Assembly (NCBI GenBank): GCA_022925895.1
Contig: JAKSYS010000147.1
Coordinates: 1 to 64,000 of the forward strand
Source of the DNA: Fragilaria crotonensis
Lineage: Eukaryota > Bacillariophyta > Fragilariophyceae > Fragilariales > Fragilariaceae
Length of the DNA: 64,000 nt
Direction of reading: 5' to 3'
Notes under the pieces: model-generated
What the model was told of the DNA's origin: nothing
The model's input: only the letters and a program-made list of their open reading frames with translations
The model's database searches: none
Part shown: one piece after another, positions 20,763 through 34,100 of the stretch
Layout: every line of letters begins with the position of its first letter
Numbering within the stretch: position 1 is the stretch's first letter
Position numbers and translations under genes: made by a program

Positions 20763-22080
20763 ATGATTCATGTGTGGAGGAATCTCTTCGTTGTTCTTCT
20801 CGCATGCAACAGGGCTTTTGCTGTTGCATTGGTCCCTTCGTCGCAATTCTCCATTTTCCTGACACCAACCTTCAGTGAGTTAACACCCGAGGCTCTGGTT
20901 GAGTTACAACAGCACATGGAAGATGTTTTAATGCAGACAAGTCAAATAATTCTTCGTGAGTCTTTGCAGCCCAGACATATCAATGTCATTATTCAGGGAG
21001 CTGCTCAAATGGTCTACAGCACACATACATCCTTCGAATTGAAAACCACGAATGTCACGTTTGCTGCATTGGGTACATTTGATCAAGCGTCGGCCATGAC
21101 GGATCAGAAATTTATGGACTCGCTTGTGAAGCAAGCTTTTGATAGAGCGACCTTTAAGGATATCTTCCTTTCGTTGTTGCAAGAATCACCAAGTGAACCT
21201 TTATCGCAAGTGGTGGAATTGTCCTTGCAGAAGCAAGGGACCGCGACAACCGGGGATGGTATCAGTATGAATACAGTGGCTCCTTCTCGAACGGAATCAA
21301 GTGAAGGACTCACTCCCGTTGACGTAAGTCTCATTGTGGTGAGCTCACTCATCCTTGTGGTCATTGTGTTGGTCCTGCTTCACGGACGAAGTAGACGGCC
21401 GAAAACATCGACAGGGCAACCGCCCAAACGCAGTCAGGCATCCCCTGTTTCGCCTTCGCGCAAGTTCGCTACCGCCACTAGTTTTGATGAAAGCTTTTCC
21501 GCCTCATTCCCAATTCCTAAAGCTGAGACAATCGCACGATTTAATCCTAACCATGTGGTGACTGAACTTTCGCATCACGAAGCATTCTCCTCCCAACACA
21601 TTCGAGAAGTCCATGTCAAATGCAACGACAGTCCTCATGTCTAACCGATCGCCCTCTCCCGAAGATGCAACCGTTGCCATGACTACGCCATCTCCTTCTG
21701 CGCTCGAGATGTCATTCGATTCGTCCGATTCGGAAGGTGGATTTTCGCCATCTGGAGACTTATCGCGAGCACTTGACTCCATGTCGGAGCGATTTTCTTC
21801 CAAATGGTTTGAAGGCTCGCAAACGTCATTCAGTGTCGATAGTCATGATATATTTGGAGTGGATGTCTCGAACAAGGCTGACGAGGATCAATGTTTCACC
21901 AGCACCAACACTTTTTCATATAGGGGACAATCAATGGAAGAATGGGTACAATCTATTAGAGTTGTTGTCAAACCCGGTTCGACCACGTCCATCGCAAGTC
22001 TCAAGTCGGCGCCTCAATCATTGATGCATTTCGAAACTCATAGCACCGGGGAAGAATCAGAGGGAGGGTTTACTATTTGA
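20763..22080 (+). CDS. Type I single-pass membrane protein, diatom-specific type
   Basis: ATG at 20763 starts a signal peptide (LFVVLLACNRAFAVALVPSS). An ectodomain of about 150 residues follows (LTPEALVELQQHMEDVLMQT to LSLQKQGTA) with the alternating strand/helix look of a SEA-like fold; this is inference, with no known motif. A transmembrane helix (VDVSLIVVSSLILVVIVLVL) and a basic stop-transfer (HGRSRRPK) come next. The cytoplasmic tail is Ser-rich with clustered acidic Ser patches (FDSSDSEGGFSPSG). The tail continues in a second frame from about 21613 to the stop at 22080, so one base slips near 21600-21640. The function is unknown; topology suggests a surface or endomembrane receptor-like protein. 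Confidence 0.65.
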
Positions 22081-22195
22081 GGATGAAAGCCACGAACTCG
22101 CCAACAGACACCTGTTATGATAGACCAAGGATTTAGTGCCGCACATCACGAGATTCACTCATGGTCATGTAACAAAAAACTATAGTGGATGGTAC

Positions 22196-24426
22196 TTAGT
22201 CGTCCATAGCTTCACACAGGTCGCCATCGCTTTCTTGGACAGCTTGCAGGTGCCCTTTGGGTACAGGATCGGCTTTCGCATCTTTTGATATCCACATGAC
22301 AGCAGCAGCGATGGCTCGCAATGATTGACGCTTTTCGCGGATGATGCGGAGAGAGCTCGTTAAAGACCTGTTGGATAGACGGAAGTCGTTGTCGACGTCA
22401 AACCAGGGGTTTTCCAACGCTTCAGCAGCGGTCAATCGCTGTGCGGGATCGGTAACCAGCAGACTCTTGATCAGGGATGTAGCCTCCTCCGATACCTCCG
22501 TCCAATCTTCTTCAAAGAATTCATACTCTCCGGAACGAATTTTTCTGAAAAGATCTTGTTGCTTGTCTTCCATGAACGGCGGATAGCCAACCAACAGTAC
22601 ATAAGTGATTACCCCTACTGACCACATATCTGCTTTCGTGTCATGAGGAATGTTCTTGAGAATTTCCGGGGCAACATACGTCGGAGTACCACACCGAGTT
22701 GTGAGGGATTGCGGAGTATGAACACGACGGGAGAAACCAAAATCTGCGATCTTGATGCTAGCATCGTCGTCCTTGCTCTGCAGTGAAGAAAACGTGAGCC
22801 TATGAGTGGGAGAAAACAATAATCTCCAATAGTGTCGTCACAACTCACTGTAAGTAGAAGATTCTGCGGCTTGAGGTCTCTATGCGCCACACCTTGGGCG
22901 TGAAGGAACTTAACAGCCTTCAAAGGATTCGCACCAAATCTCGCGCATCTTTTTCCGTGTAATGGTTTCTCTCCACAATTCGGTCAAAGACGTCACCTCC
23001 TCATGTATTCCATCACCATGTAGAAGTAATCCTTTTCCTCGAAAAATCCAAGAGTTGCACAACATGGCGGTTGGCCAGTGATTGCAAAATAGCGACTTCG
23101 TTCATGACTGCCTCGTCGTCGCTTGGTTTCAAACCCTCTCGATTAATAATCTTGACCGCAAAGACTTGCTGTGTCTCTTTGTGAACACACTCCCACACAG
23201 TGGCAAACGAACCCGTTCGCACTTTCTTCGTCAGGTCGTAAACATCGCGGAAGGCGGGATGGAGTGTCGTCTTCTTGATCGCTGCAGCGTCCTCCTTATC
23301 CCAAGTTTTCTGTTGCTGTGAAAAGGTGACATTGTCAGGATTCCAGAAAGTGGCTGTCGTCGCCCAGTGAACTGCTCGCACGGCAGACTTGAGCTTTCGC
23401 CTGGCGTTGAATTTACGTAGCTCGGCCAAGGCTTTGTCCAAAGAACGAGAACTCAAGGCATCGTCTTCGGCTTGTATCCAATTGCAGTCCAGCGCTTGTT
23501 CGGCAGTCCAGCGGTGCTCGGGGTTGACACACATGAGGGAAGAGATGAGCACCTTGGCATCAATCGATACGTGCTCCCAGTACGATTCATGAAAGATATA
23601 ATCAGCAGCGCGGATCTTGCGAAAGAGACCACGGTGGTGTTCGTCCTGGTAAGGAGGATAGCCTCCAATTAGCAAGAATAATAAGACACCAACGGACCAC
23701 ATATCAATTGGTTCGCGGTAACTCGAGCCAACCAGGATTTCAGGAGCCACGAATGCAGGTGTACCGCAGCGAGTTCGTAACCCCTCAAGAGGAATCTTCC
23801 TGGAAAATCCGAAATCGGCGACAAGGATGTTTGAGTCAACCTCTTCATATTTGAGAAGCAGGTTCTCGGGCTTTAAATCACGGTGAACATATCCTCGCTT
23901 GTGCATATCACGCATCGTTTCCAGCAAGCGCCTGGCCAATTTCCGGGCATCCTCTTCGGAGTAGGTAGTCCGGCGGGCTAAGCGATCAAAGACATCACCA
24001 CCCTTCGCAAAGACTTGCACAATGTGGAATTCATCTGGTTGAACGAAAAAGTCAATTAATGATACAATTCCTTGTACATCACTCAAGTCCTTCAGGACGT
24101 CCACCTCTCGAAACACCCCATCGTCATCAGACTTCTTCTTCAGTTTGCTTCAAGGGAAGGAATTGCGTGAGAACATAGTATGCATTATGCATACAACTTA
24201 TCGGCAGGATACGAGGTCGAGAGTTCCGAGTAGCGATACGAGATACGTACCGACGATCGATAACTTTCACTGCGAATTCCTCTCCAGATTCTTTGTGTCG
24301 CGTCACATAGACAGTTCCGTATGAACCAGAACGCAGTCGCTTGTCGATGGTGTAAAAATCATTGAATTGCAATGCTTCACTTAAATCCCCTTGCAACGTT
24401 ACTCCAGGAATGAAGTTATACGCCAT
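22196..24426 (-). CDS. Tandem protein kinase with two CAMK-like domains
   Basis: One polypeptide with two Ser/Thr kinase domains. I take the ATG at 24426 (MAYNFIPGVTLQ). Domain 1 has the P-loop SGSYGTVYVTRHKESGEEFA, AVKVID, YVHRDLKPENLLL, VADFGFSR and APEILVG. Domain 2 has RTGSFATVWECVHKETQQVF, AVKIIN, VAHRDLKPQNLLL, IADFGFSR and APEILKN. Introns are 24148-24250 (103 nt, interrupting DRR-KLKKKSDDDG) and 22778-22848 (71 nt, between QNLLLT and SKDDDA). The frame slips about three times in the N-lobe of domain 2, for example at the A run 23042-23046; each looks like a lost homopolymer base. There are no EF hands. Both domains keep Lys, HRD and DFG. It ends 116 bp from the stop of the convergent membrane-protein gene. 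Confidence 0.85.
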
Positions 24427-24618
24427 GGCTAAGTCTGGCTCCGACTTGTGAGTGTGTGAGCGAGAATGGATTGGCAGACGGCAGCAGTGGGTAGTGCCAG
24501 GATTCAAACACGGACCGATTAAGCTGTGTAGGGAGTTTTATTGTGTGTGCATTGCAAGAATCAAGCGATCAACAGACAAGGACTGCATGCAAGGTGCTCC
24601 GAGCAGACCAGCTTTTCT

Positions 24619-24893
24619 CCGAACGAATGTTACCGTATACTGTATACTGTGCCCTAATGGCGAGCCGATATGGACGGCGATATGTATGAACAACGATACG
24701 GACCGTATATCGATGAATGTACGTGGTCGTTGTACAGTGATACACATATGAACGAATAACATGTTAGTATGTAGAGATCCGACAGGAATCGGATCTCACT
24801 CTTTTGTTGTTAACATCTTGTTATGTAAGTTTAGCCTACTCGTGACCATGAGCACGGTAGTAATCCAAGAGATTACGCAGTAGTCTTTTCACG
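24619..24893 (+). repeat. Left LTR of the CoDi element
   Basis: Direct repeat partner of 30854-31128. The shared sequence begins at ccgaacgaatg and ends at cttttcacg. It contains the alternating string gtatactgtatactg. The exact LTR borders may be a few bases inside. Confidence 0.9.
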
Positions 24894-25133
24894 GTTTATC
24901 AGACCCAGTGGCTTGTAAACGACGACAGAGGAGTCAAAGAGAAAGATCCCATTGTCATATGACGTCGTTCACGACACGGCGACGACGTGGGATCGTCCGA
25001 TATTGACAATTGTCAAATCGAGACAGAGAAGAAACAAGGGGAAGGGCTGATCACCCAACCGTACGAAGCGCGTTGTCGTGACGCCCAAGATGACTTACTC
25101 ACATTCGCATCACTTATATACATATAGACCAAA

Positions 25134-26609
25134 ATGGATATCGAATTACTTGGCGAAGTCGTTGGTGACGATGCACCACCACCACCCGTGACAGTGATGG
25201 ATACAATCCTCGGGTGGATCGGATTTGACCAAGAAGCCACACGAACTCGTATCAGGGAAGAGGGTTTCGATACATTCAGCGACCTAGCAACAATGAAGGA
25301 AAAAGACATTCGTGACCTCGCTGAGTCCTACGGGAGACGCACGATTGCCGACGGGAGAGCCATCTTCGGGCTTCGTCGCATCCGTTACATGATCGGACTG
25401 ATCCATTGGGTTCAGGATTTCGGTCGAACCGGTGAGGAACCTTCTCTGGATGGCATTGACAATGCCTTACAGTTTAGGGCCGCATTGGATGAAGCATCTC
25501 AACGTGCCGACGTCCGCAAGATAGAGAAAGATCAGTCGGACACAGTGAGCAAGGCTGCCGACCCCGGAAAATTCAAGGACGAGCGCAAGTGGCCTGAGTG
25601 GGAGCCGGCCTTCGCTAACTATCTGTCTACTATTCCGGGCGTGAACGGCATCCCACTATCATACGTGATTAGGGAGGTGGAGGAACCCGACCGCACAGTG
25701 GACTATCCAAGTTTCAACGAACGAGCGATTGCATGTGCACCATTAGCTGGACCCAACTTCCAAGCCGATGCTAGGAAGGTCCACCAATTGCTTAAAAGCT
25801 TTCTCCAAACTGAGACCGCAGAACAATGGATCAAGTCCATTGCTCGCAGACAGAGTGGCCGTGAAGATATGATTGCTCTTCGCAATCATTATAGCGGTGA
25901 GGGGACCACCACCCGACGCATCGCTCAAGCCGAAGGTTACCGCGACACGCTCTACTATAAGCATGAGAAGTCGCTCTCCTTTTCATCCTTCTTGGACAAG
26001 ATCCAGAAGATGTTCAACATGTTCCAAGAGGAAGGTGAGGCCGTAACTGAGCAAGCCAAGGTGAGGATGCTACTTAAAAAGATCCAGCACCCCCAGCTTC
26101 AGACTACGGTCAGCGCATTGCGTATCCGGGCTCAATTGGACTCGGTTACATTCACCGAATGCGCTAATCACCTCGCAGCGATGGTATCTGAATTGCCTGA
26201 CAACCATCTCTCCAGGAAGGTTTCGGCAACGGACTCCAAGACCAAGGCCAAACGCATCCGTGGCGGCGGTGCGAGCGGCGGATCCGCTTCCAAACGCAAG
26301 GGCATCCACATGCCGGACGGGAGCGTGTGGACTGGATATTACTCGGATTGGGACAAGATGTCCGATGCCGATAAGGAAACAGTCATGGCGACCAGGAAAA
26401 CAAATAAAGCCAAGGGTACCACGCCAACCAAAAGAAAGATGGCGGATGTCAAAACGCAGCTGGCGGATCTCAAAAGGTCTGTTGCTGCTCTAAAATTGAC
26501 AAAAGCAACGAGGGACGACGATACCTCTACTACGGACGACTCAAGTGTCCCCGACAATGCTGGCGACGCCTTTGGCGGCCGCAGCAGCAAGAAGTCTAAA
26601 AAGGAATGA
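25134..26609 (+). other. gag-like part of the CoDi element
   Basis: Fossil-type annotation: the capsid-like part of the copia element, a single frame of about 491 codons with a helical core and a Lys-rich C-terminal third containing a short coiled coil (MADVKTQLADLKRSVAALKL). I see no zinc-knuckle motif. Confidence 0.8.
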
Positions 26610-26639
26610 CGATGCGCGTCCGTTTCCGCAGTTAATAGT

Positions 26640-29600
26640 TTGCTTACGGCAACTACTACTACCCAATCTAAAAAGATTGTTACTTTCGAAAGATCAACTG
26701 TGGTTTCGGCAAACATTACAACAAATAGACGTACATCAGCTTTACGCAACAACAAGAAGAAGGCGCTGCATAATGACGGCTCTCATGTCACTCACGGTCG
26801 CATGGAGCTTGACTCGCACGCCGACACCATTGTGTTAGGCAGTAACGCCATCGTAATGCATTACACAAGCCGCGAATGTGATGTATCACCGTATGCCGAT
26901 ACTTACAAACCAATTGCTGATGTCCCAATCGTTACTGGCGCCACTGCTGTCACCAGCCAGGAGAATGGTTTAACCTACATCCTGATTTTTAATGAGGCCA
27001 TATGGATGGGCGATGTCTTGGACCACTCACTCATCAACCCAAACCAGTTACGTGCGTACGGCATTCACGTTCAAGATAACCCCTACGCGACTACAGCAAT
27101 GCACATTGCAGCCGAACAAGATGAATTCGAGCAACCAATGACGGCTGATGGGACCGTAATCTACTTCGACTCACGGACTCCTACCAATCACGAACTGGCC
27201 AGCTGCCCTCACATCATTTTAACCTCTGCTGCCGAATGGAATCCCCGTGATGTCCAATTCCCTTCCAGTGTTCACCACGGTGAGGCGGGGAAGTACGGCA
27301 TCAGTCGCATCAATGCAACTGCAAAAGATGTGGATTTCGATATGGCAACGTGCAATTTTGACGAGCGTTCGATCTCATGTCTCTTGACTGATCGATTGCT
27401 TGCCACGGTGACCACTGATGGAACTGAAACGCTTGTCCCTGACGTTCCCATACCTAAGACCTTTGCCACGACAAAGCGACATTCGGTTGTAACGGCGCAG
27501 GAACTGAGTGAAAGATGGTTTATCGGGCTCGCACAGGCCCACGAAACCATCAGGGTGACGACACAAAACGTTAAGAGGTCGGCGGTACTTCCGTTAAGTC
27601 GGAGATATCGAGCGGACCGCGTCTTCGAAAAGCCATTGCTTCGAGGCGAGTATTACACTGATACGATGGACGGTCGGTGCAAGTCGCTCAACGGTAATCG
27701 CTATGCCCAAGTCTTTGCCAACAAGGACTTCTTCGCGACAGCTTTCCCGCTTCACAATAAATCAGAGGCAGGGGATGCATTGCGCCAATTCATTAACGAA
27801 TATGGAAGACCAGAAAAACTCACGTTTGATGGCTCCCAAGAACAATGTGGTCGCAAGACGGAGTTTATGGCAAACGTGAGAAAATATGCGATCAGTCATC
27901 ACATCACAGAACCGTATCGCCCGAACCACAACTTCGCGGAAGGCGTCATCCGAGAGATCAGAAAGAAGTGGTTTCGAGTCATGATTCGGAAAAATGTACC
28001 CCAGCGACTGTGGGACTATGGTCTACAGTGGGTGTGTGACATCCAAAATCGCACATCCAACAGTTCGCGGGGACTAGAAGGCAGATGCCCACTTGAACGC
28101 ATTACAGGCGAAACGGTCGACATATCAGAATACCTTGACTTTGGGTTCTATGATTGGATCTGGTACCGCGAAAATGCCGGATTGGGTGAGACCAAACTCG
28201 GAAGATGGCTCGGAGTATCACATCGTGTTGGGACTCTGATGTCTTTCTGGGTCTTGACAAGCACAGGCAAAGTACTGTCACGAACGACAGTGCAAAGAGT
28301 AACAAACCTCGAATCGAAAATTGAGGAGAATAAAACTCGCATGGATAGTTTCACGACGACGATCACAGATCGTATCGGAGGCAATGACCTCGTGGTACAA
28401 GATGAAGAACTGGGTCATCATGTTGTGGCAGTCGATGATTGGGACGACCCTGCTTACGACGCAGAATTTGTCCAGGAATACGGTCGTACGATAAACGACC
28501 CGGCGATCAGGGAGGCGGATCAGAGTTTCACCCCCGACGCCTTCGATGACACGTACTTGAACATGGAACTTGCGCTGCCTCGCGATGGCGGTGAAGTCCA
28601 GCTTGCTCGCGTCGTCAAGCGCTTGCGGGATAAGGATGGGTTGCCAATCGGTACCGCTCACGATAACCCCATATTGGACTCCAGGGAATACGAAGTGGAG
28701 TTCCAAGACGGATACAAAGCGTCCCTGGCAGCGAATGCGATCGCCGAAAACCTCTTCGCCCAAATTGACGACGAGGGCAACCGCCACGTATTATTTCAAG
28801 AAATAATCGACTATCGGACTACCGGTAAGCAAGTCTTGCAACAGGATGCCTTCGTGACTACCCGAATGGGGACTCGCAGACGACGTGAGACTACGATTGG
28901 CTGGGAAATACTCGTGCAATGGAAAGACTTGAGTACCACGTGGATAAGTCTCAAGGATATGAAAGAGGCATACCCTATACAGACGGCTGAGTACGCCGTC
29001 CAAGCTAGGATTGCCGAGGAACCTGCATTTGCATGGTGGGTCTCCCACACCCTGAAAAAGAGGAATCGGGTGATTGCGAAGGTTAAATCCAAGTACTGGA
29101 TCAGGACGCATAAGTTTGGTATAAAAATACCGAAAACGGTCGAGGAAGCACGGCGGTTCGACGCCGAGAACGGCAATACTCTCTGGTGGGATGCCATCAT
29201 GAAAGAAATGAAGAACGTGCGCCCCGCATTCGAAGTTTGGGAGGACTCGGCGGACAAGATATCACCGGGATACCAACAGATAAAATGCCATCTAATATTC
29301 GATGTGAAGATGGGAGAGAATTTCAGGAGGAAGGCAAGATTTGTGGCTGGCGGACACACCACAGAAGTACCAGACTCGATCATCACATATTCGTCAGTGG
29401 TTTCGAGGACTCGGTCAGGATTGCCTTGACAATTGCCGGTTTGAACGGGTTGCAGGTGATGGCCTGCGATATTCAAAACGCCTATTTGACGGCTGACTGC
29501 CGAGAGAAGATCTGGACAGTCGCTGGCCCGGAATTCGGATCAGAAGCCGGAACAATATTCCTGGTGAAGAAGGCACTATACGGGTTGAAGTCTGCGGGCG

Positions 29601-30790
29601 CTGCGTTCAGGTCACTACTCGCTGACACCTTGCATGATATTGGGTACAAACCCACGAAGGCGGACCCTGATGTATGGCTTCGACCGGCGGTTAAAGCGAA
29701 TGGGTTTGAATACTATGAACTTGCCCTGTGCTACGTGGATGACATATTGTGCATCTCGGACGATCCAAAAGCAACGTTGCTTGATCTGACTACGGTTTTC
29801 AAGTTAAAGGACGACAAGATTGAACCCCCCGAAATTTACTTGGGAGCACAGCTTGATAAAATGGTCATTGGCGGTGCGGAATGCTGGACCATGTCGGCCG
29901 AGAAATACGTCATGGCATCGGTGAAGAACGTCGAGGAGGCGCTCGCAAAACGAGGGCTCCGATTGCCTTCCAAGTGCTACACTCCACTGCCATCGGATTA
30001 CCGACCCGAATTGGAAACGAGCCCGGAGCTAAAAAGCGACGGCATCCAATTGTACCAAGAGTTGATCGGGGTCCTACGATGGGCAGTTGAGCTCGGAAGA
30101 GTTGACGTACTGCTTGAAGTCGCATTGATGTCAACCTATATGGCAATGCCGCGGGAAGGACACCTTCAACAATTATATCGCATGTTTGGATATTTCAAGC
30201 TTTATCCCAAGAGGAAGATTGCCTTCGATTTCCAACATCCGAAGATCGACGAACGTATGTTCAAGGAATATGACTGGTGCGATTTTTATCGGGATGCATC
30301 TGAAGCTATCCCGACAGATATGCCAAAGCCGCGTGGTAACCCAATGTCAACACACTGTTTTGTGGATGCCAGTCATGGCAGCGATTGGGCTACGAGGCGG
30401 TCGCAAACAGGGATACTTTTGTTTTGCAACAAAGCACCAATAATATGGCACAGTAAGCGCCAGAACACGGTCGAAGCGAGCACATTCGGAAGCGAGTTCC
30501 AAGCTATGAAGAATGCAGTCGAACTGACCGAGGCACTTCGATACAAGTTGCGAATGTTCGGAATACCGCTCGATACAGCCACCAATGTCTTCTGCGACAA
30601 CGAGGCGGTTTACAAGAACACCACCTTACCGGAATCGACATTGAAGAAAAAGCATCACTCAATCGCCTACCATAGGTGTCGGGAAGCAGTAGCAGCTGGA
30701 ACAATTCGGGTTGCGAAGGAAGGAACAAAAACAAACCTAAGCGACCTATTCACAAGCTGCTACCGCAGGCAAGACGGAGGAGCTACTTGA
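26640..30790 (+). other. pol part of the CoDi element
   Basis: Fossil-type annotation: the polyprotein region with, in order, aspartic protease (DSHADT), integrase core, reverse transcriptase (YVDD active site) and RNase H (FVDASHGSDWATR region). It appears interrupted about once. Order and motifs assign it to the CoDi branch of Ty1/copia. Confidence 0.88.
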
Positions 30791-30853
30791 CAGGTTTACG
30801 TATTAACGGTAACGGTCGAAACAATGCCCTGTTAAGTGCTACGTTTCGAGGGA

Positions 30854-31128
30854 CCGAACGAATGTTACCGTATACTGTATACTGTGCCCTAATGGCGAGC
30901 CGATATGGACGGCGATATGTATGAACAACGATACGGACCGTATATCGATGAATGTACGTGGTCGTTGTACAGTGATACACATATGAACGAATAACATGTT
31001 AGTATGTAGAGATCCGACAGGAATCGGATCTCACTCTTTTGTTGTTAACATCTTGTTATGTAAGTTTAGCCTACTCGTGACCATGAGCACGGTAGTAATC
31101 CAAGAGATTACGCAGTAGTCTTTTCACG
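30854..31128 (+). repeat. Right LTR of the CoDi element
   Basis: Matches the left LTR over its whole length with no difference found by eye. A purine-rich tract (cgaggga) lies just upstream. Confidence 0.9.
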
Positions 31129-34100
31129 TTATTACTGTTGTAGAGTTCCTTTTTTTCTACATAAAGGCCCGTTGTTACTCGACCGCTAAAAAACGTTGGT
31201 AGTGCATGTATGCATACTTCCTACGGTGATACAGTACTCCAGTACGACAGTACCATACGGAGAGCATGCTGATTGGTACGTCATGACGTCATTTCACTGC
31301 ATTCTAATCGGATCCACTCGATGCCCTGTTCAAATCAATGTAAAAAGAGATAATAAAAGAGCATATCAGCTTATCTTATCGCGGGGGGCGTAAAAGTAAA
31401 ATTTTATACCCTAAAAAAATATATAATGCGCAATTCTTATTGTAAATGTCGTATACGCCTGATGTCACCATGTCACCATGACATAAATGCGCTGTATCAT
31501 CAACACCTTCATCAATCAAACAATCCTTTCACTGGTCAAACAATCATCATTCACAATGGATGATAATGGGAGTGATAATGATGGTATGCATGAGCTTGAT
31601 TGGGATGATGACTCTGATATGATGGATGCAGCTGTGTTGATAGTGGTGAACAACAACATAGCAACAGTGTTGTGGAGGAGTTTCTGGTGGAGTTGACATG
31701 GTGGTTGTACATTCCTTGTGATTATGAATCACTCCAAATAATATTGTGATGATAAACAATGGTGGTTGTGCATTCCTTGTGATTATGAATCACTCTGAAT
31801 AATGTTATGACGATTAACAATCTGGTATAATGATATAGTGTGAAAATTCATGTGGAAACTGTTTATTATGAGCAATGATACAGTACTATACCCCAAGGGG
31901 TTTAAAAAGTTATACCATTTGACCCCCCTCGTAAGAATTGCATTTTGGATTTTTTTCAAACACGATTGACTTATAGCTACCCATGATACTAAGACATGCT
32001 CTAAGCCGTTCAATTCGGGGAAAAACCCGGAAAAAGGTAGGATGTGATGAGTGCCTCCGCCTGTGGGGGTGATCTTGACTGGTGCAGTAGACATTAGGAA
32101 TTTACCTTCTTGATTGATACAACCGGAGCTATCAATTAGGTGAATGAGGCGGTGCTGGATTTGATCTTTGTTGGAACAAACATTATCTACCGGGAACAAG
32201 GATTTCTAACTGAGGAAACCAAGCTGGTGAATAATTGTGAGCACTATAGTAACTTTAGAAAAATGTAAATCAGAGGTACTGAATCATGTAGACCCTTCTT
32301 GGTAGATTGAATATGGAATACGGATATCAACGCAGTAGTTTTGGTATTGACGCTCACTGGCTGAAGTGTGAATGATAGGACGATGCCAGTGAAAGATTCC
32401 CGATCAGTACATAGGTGATCAATTGGGAATTGGTCACCTTGCATTGTGAAGAAGCCTGGGGAAGCAACAGCCTTCCCAGAGTGATTGCATAGTACATGGT
32501 GATGTCAAAAACCATTCCCGCATACATGTATTGTGAGTTGACGATCAAGAATCCGATCAAAGGTCACTTGTGTGCGGGTTGAATTAAAAGAAACAGCCAA
32601 TCACAGTTGATACGGATGCTTGTCAACACCGTTAGACAGCGTCCAGTAACAATATGACAGTGAGCGGTAGCGAATCTGACACCACCACTTTTCTGCTAAC
32701 AGGCAGAGTGGCTGAGGCTGCACCCTACCACATTTACGATGACCTTTCATGCTGATTTATCCTTCAAGTCCTTAGCTAGCTACTGTAGTCTACTCGCTCA
32801 TTCTTGTGCTGATCATGGACGATGCTTCACAGGAGTCAGAGATCATGTTGGCAAAGCAACATCATGAAATGCTGCTAAAGAAGAAGAAGGACAATGCGTT
32901 TTTTAATGACTGGACACTTCTTGGTGTTATGCTTGACAGCATTGTGATTTTTGGGAGCATCAACTCCATTGATTCAAAGCCTGTAGATGCGTGGAACATG
33001 AAGTACCTCCGGGCACTTTGCTCAGCAATTTACTAGAATCTCAGGACACAAGAATGCAGGATTTGACCAAATGGTGCACTTGTTTCGCGAGCATTGACAT
33101 TGCTAACAAGTTGCAGAACAATGGTACTAGAGTGATTCACCAGAATTGTCAGGAGGCGGAATGCAATTCGTGCGCAGACGATTCCAAAATGCCAGCTGTG
33201 TCATCTCTAGTGAAACGGTCGACGGCGAGAGCTGGTGGCTGCTGCTGCTTTATTAGCAGCAAAGAACGAGACAAACGTGAAGAGATCGGGGAAGAACTTG
33301 ATGGTGGCAATAAAATCGTACGTAGTAGCAAGCCAAGAGACCAAAAGTGGGCAAGAGTGCTGTACTCATCTGCTGCAGTAATTATAGATGGAAGTCGACA
33401 AAGTCAATATGGTTCCAGTCTGTCAATTCGGGAATTTGACACGAGGAAGAAGTTTAGGAACAAGAAGCACCAATGACAAGCTTTTGCTTGCGTACGTTCC
33501 TCGATAACTTGTCAATTGAGAACCTTGCAGTGGTCAGTTATATTGGATTTAACAATGAACATCTCCATGACTTCCGAATCCCCGACCAATATGCCATCAA
33601 ATTTGATATTCTACCATCTGATGATTTGTGCAAGCATGGTCTTGGATTATGTCGTGCTGTACTGGTTTAATGTTCTTAGAGAAAGAATCAATCCTCAGGT
33701 ACGGACCAACTCACAATTGTGTTTCTGCCCCTATCGCATTGTGTTTCTCGCAACATTCCTCTGCTACTTTCTTTAATTTGAACAGGAAACCACGCGACTT
33801 CCACCAGTTTGGGGGAACGCAACCATATGTGTCTTACTATCATCTGGGGCGGGTTGTTCGAAAATCAACACTTATCATTTTTAGCTGTGCCACAGTTGCG
33901 TGGCGATGTATTTCGCTTGAGCATGGGAAACGAGATCAACAAGAAGGAACGGCAAGACGACGAGAATTCTGATTCTTCATTCACCTCCTAGTAAGCAAGT
34001 AAGAACTTAGGAATTAGCTAGCTACACCATAGCTAGTAACTAATACTTACAAATATTGTACCTAGTAGTTACTAGTACTAGCCAGATGTTTATTGCACCT

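Larger units (their letters stand above)
24619..31128 (+). mobile_element. CoDi-type Ty1/copia LTR retrotransposon
   Basis: This is a virus-like LTR element of about 6.5 kb. Two direct repeats of about 275 bp at its ends look identical by eye, so insertion should be recent. Downstream of the left LTR, GGTTTATCAGACC resembles an initiator-tRNA primer site. The order of parts is gag-like, then protease (DSHADT, the diatom CoDi form), integrase, reverse transcriptase (YVDD) and RNase H, which is the copia order. The gag-like and pol parts are in separate frames. Overall it looks near-whole, with about one apparent break in pol, and that may be a sequence error. I could not identify a clean 5-bp target duplication. 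Confidence 0.93.

Noticed and set aside
24619-31128. Target-site duplication of the CoDi element
   Set aside because: No clean 5-bp match was found next to the shared LTR sequence, and TG...CA borders would leave 9 bp of unexplained shared flank, so borders are given without a duplication.
32806-33991. Series of + frames as a gene
   Set aside because: Frames are short, AT-rich and change repeatedly; no family could be named, so it is left as repeat debris.
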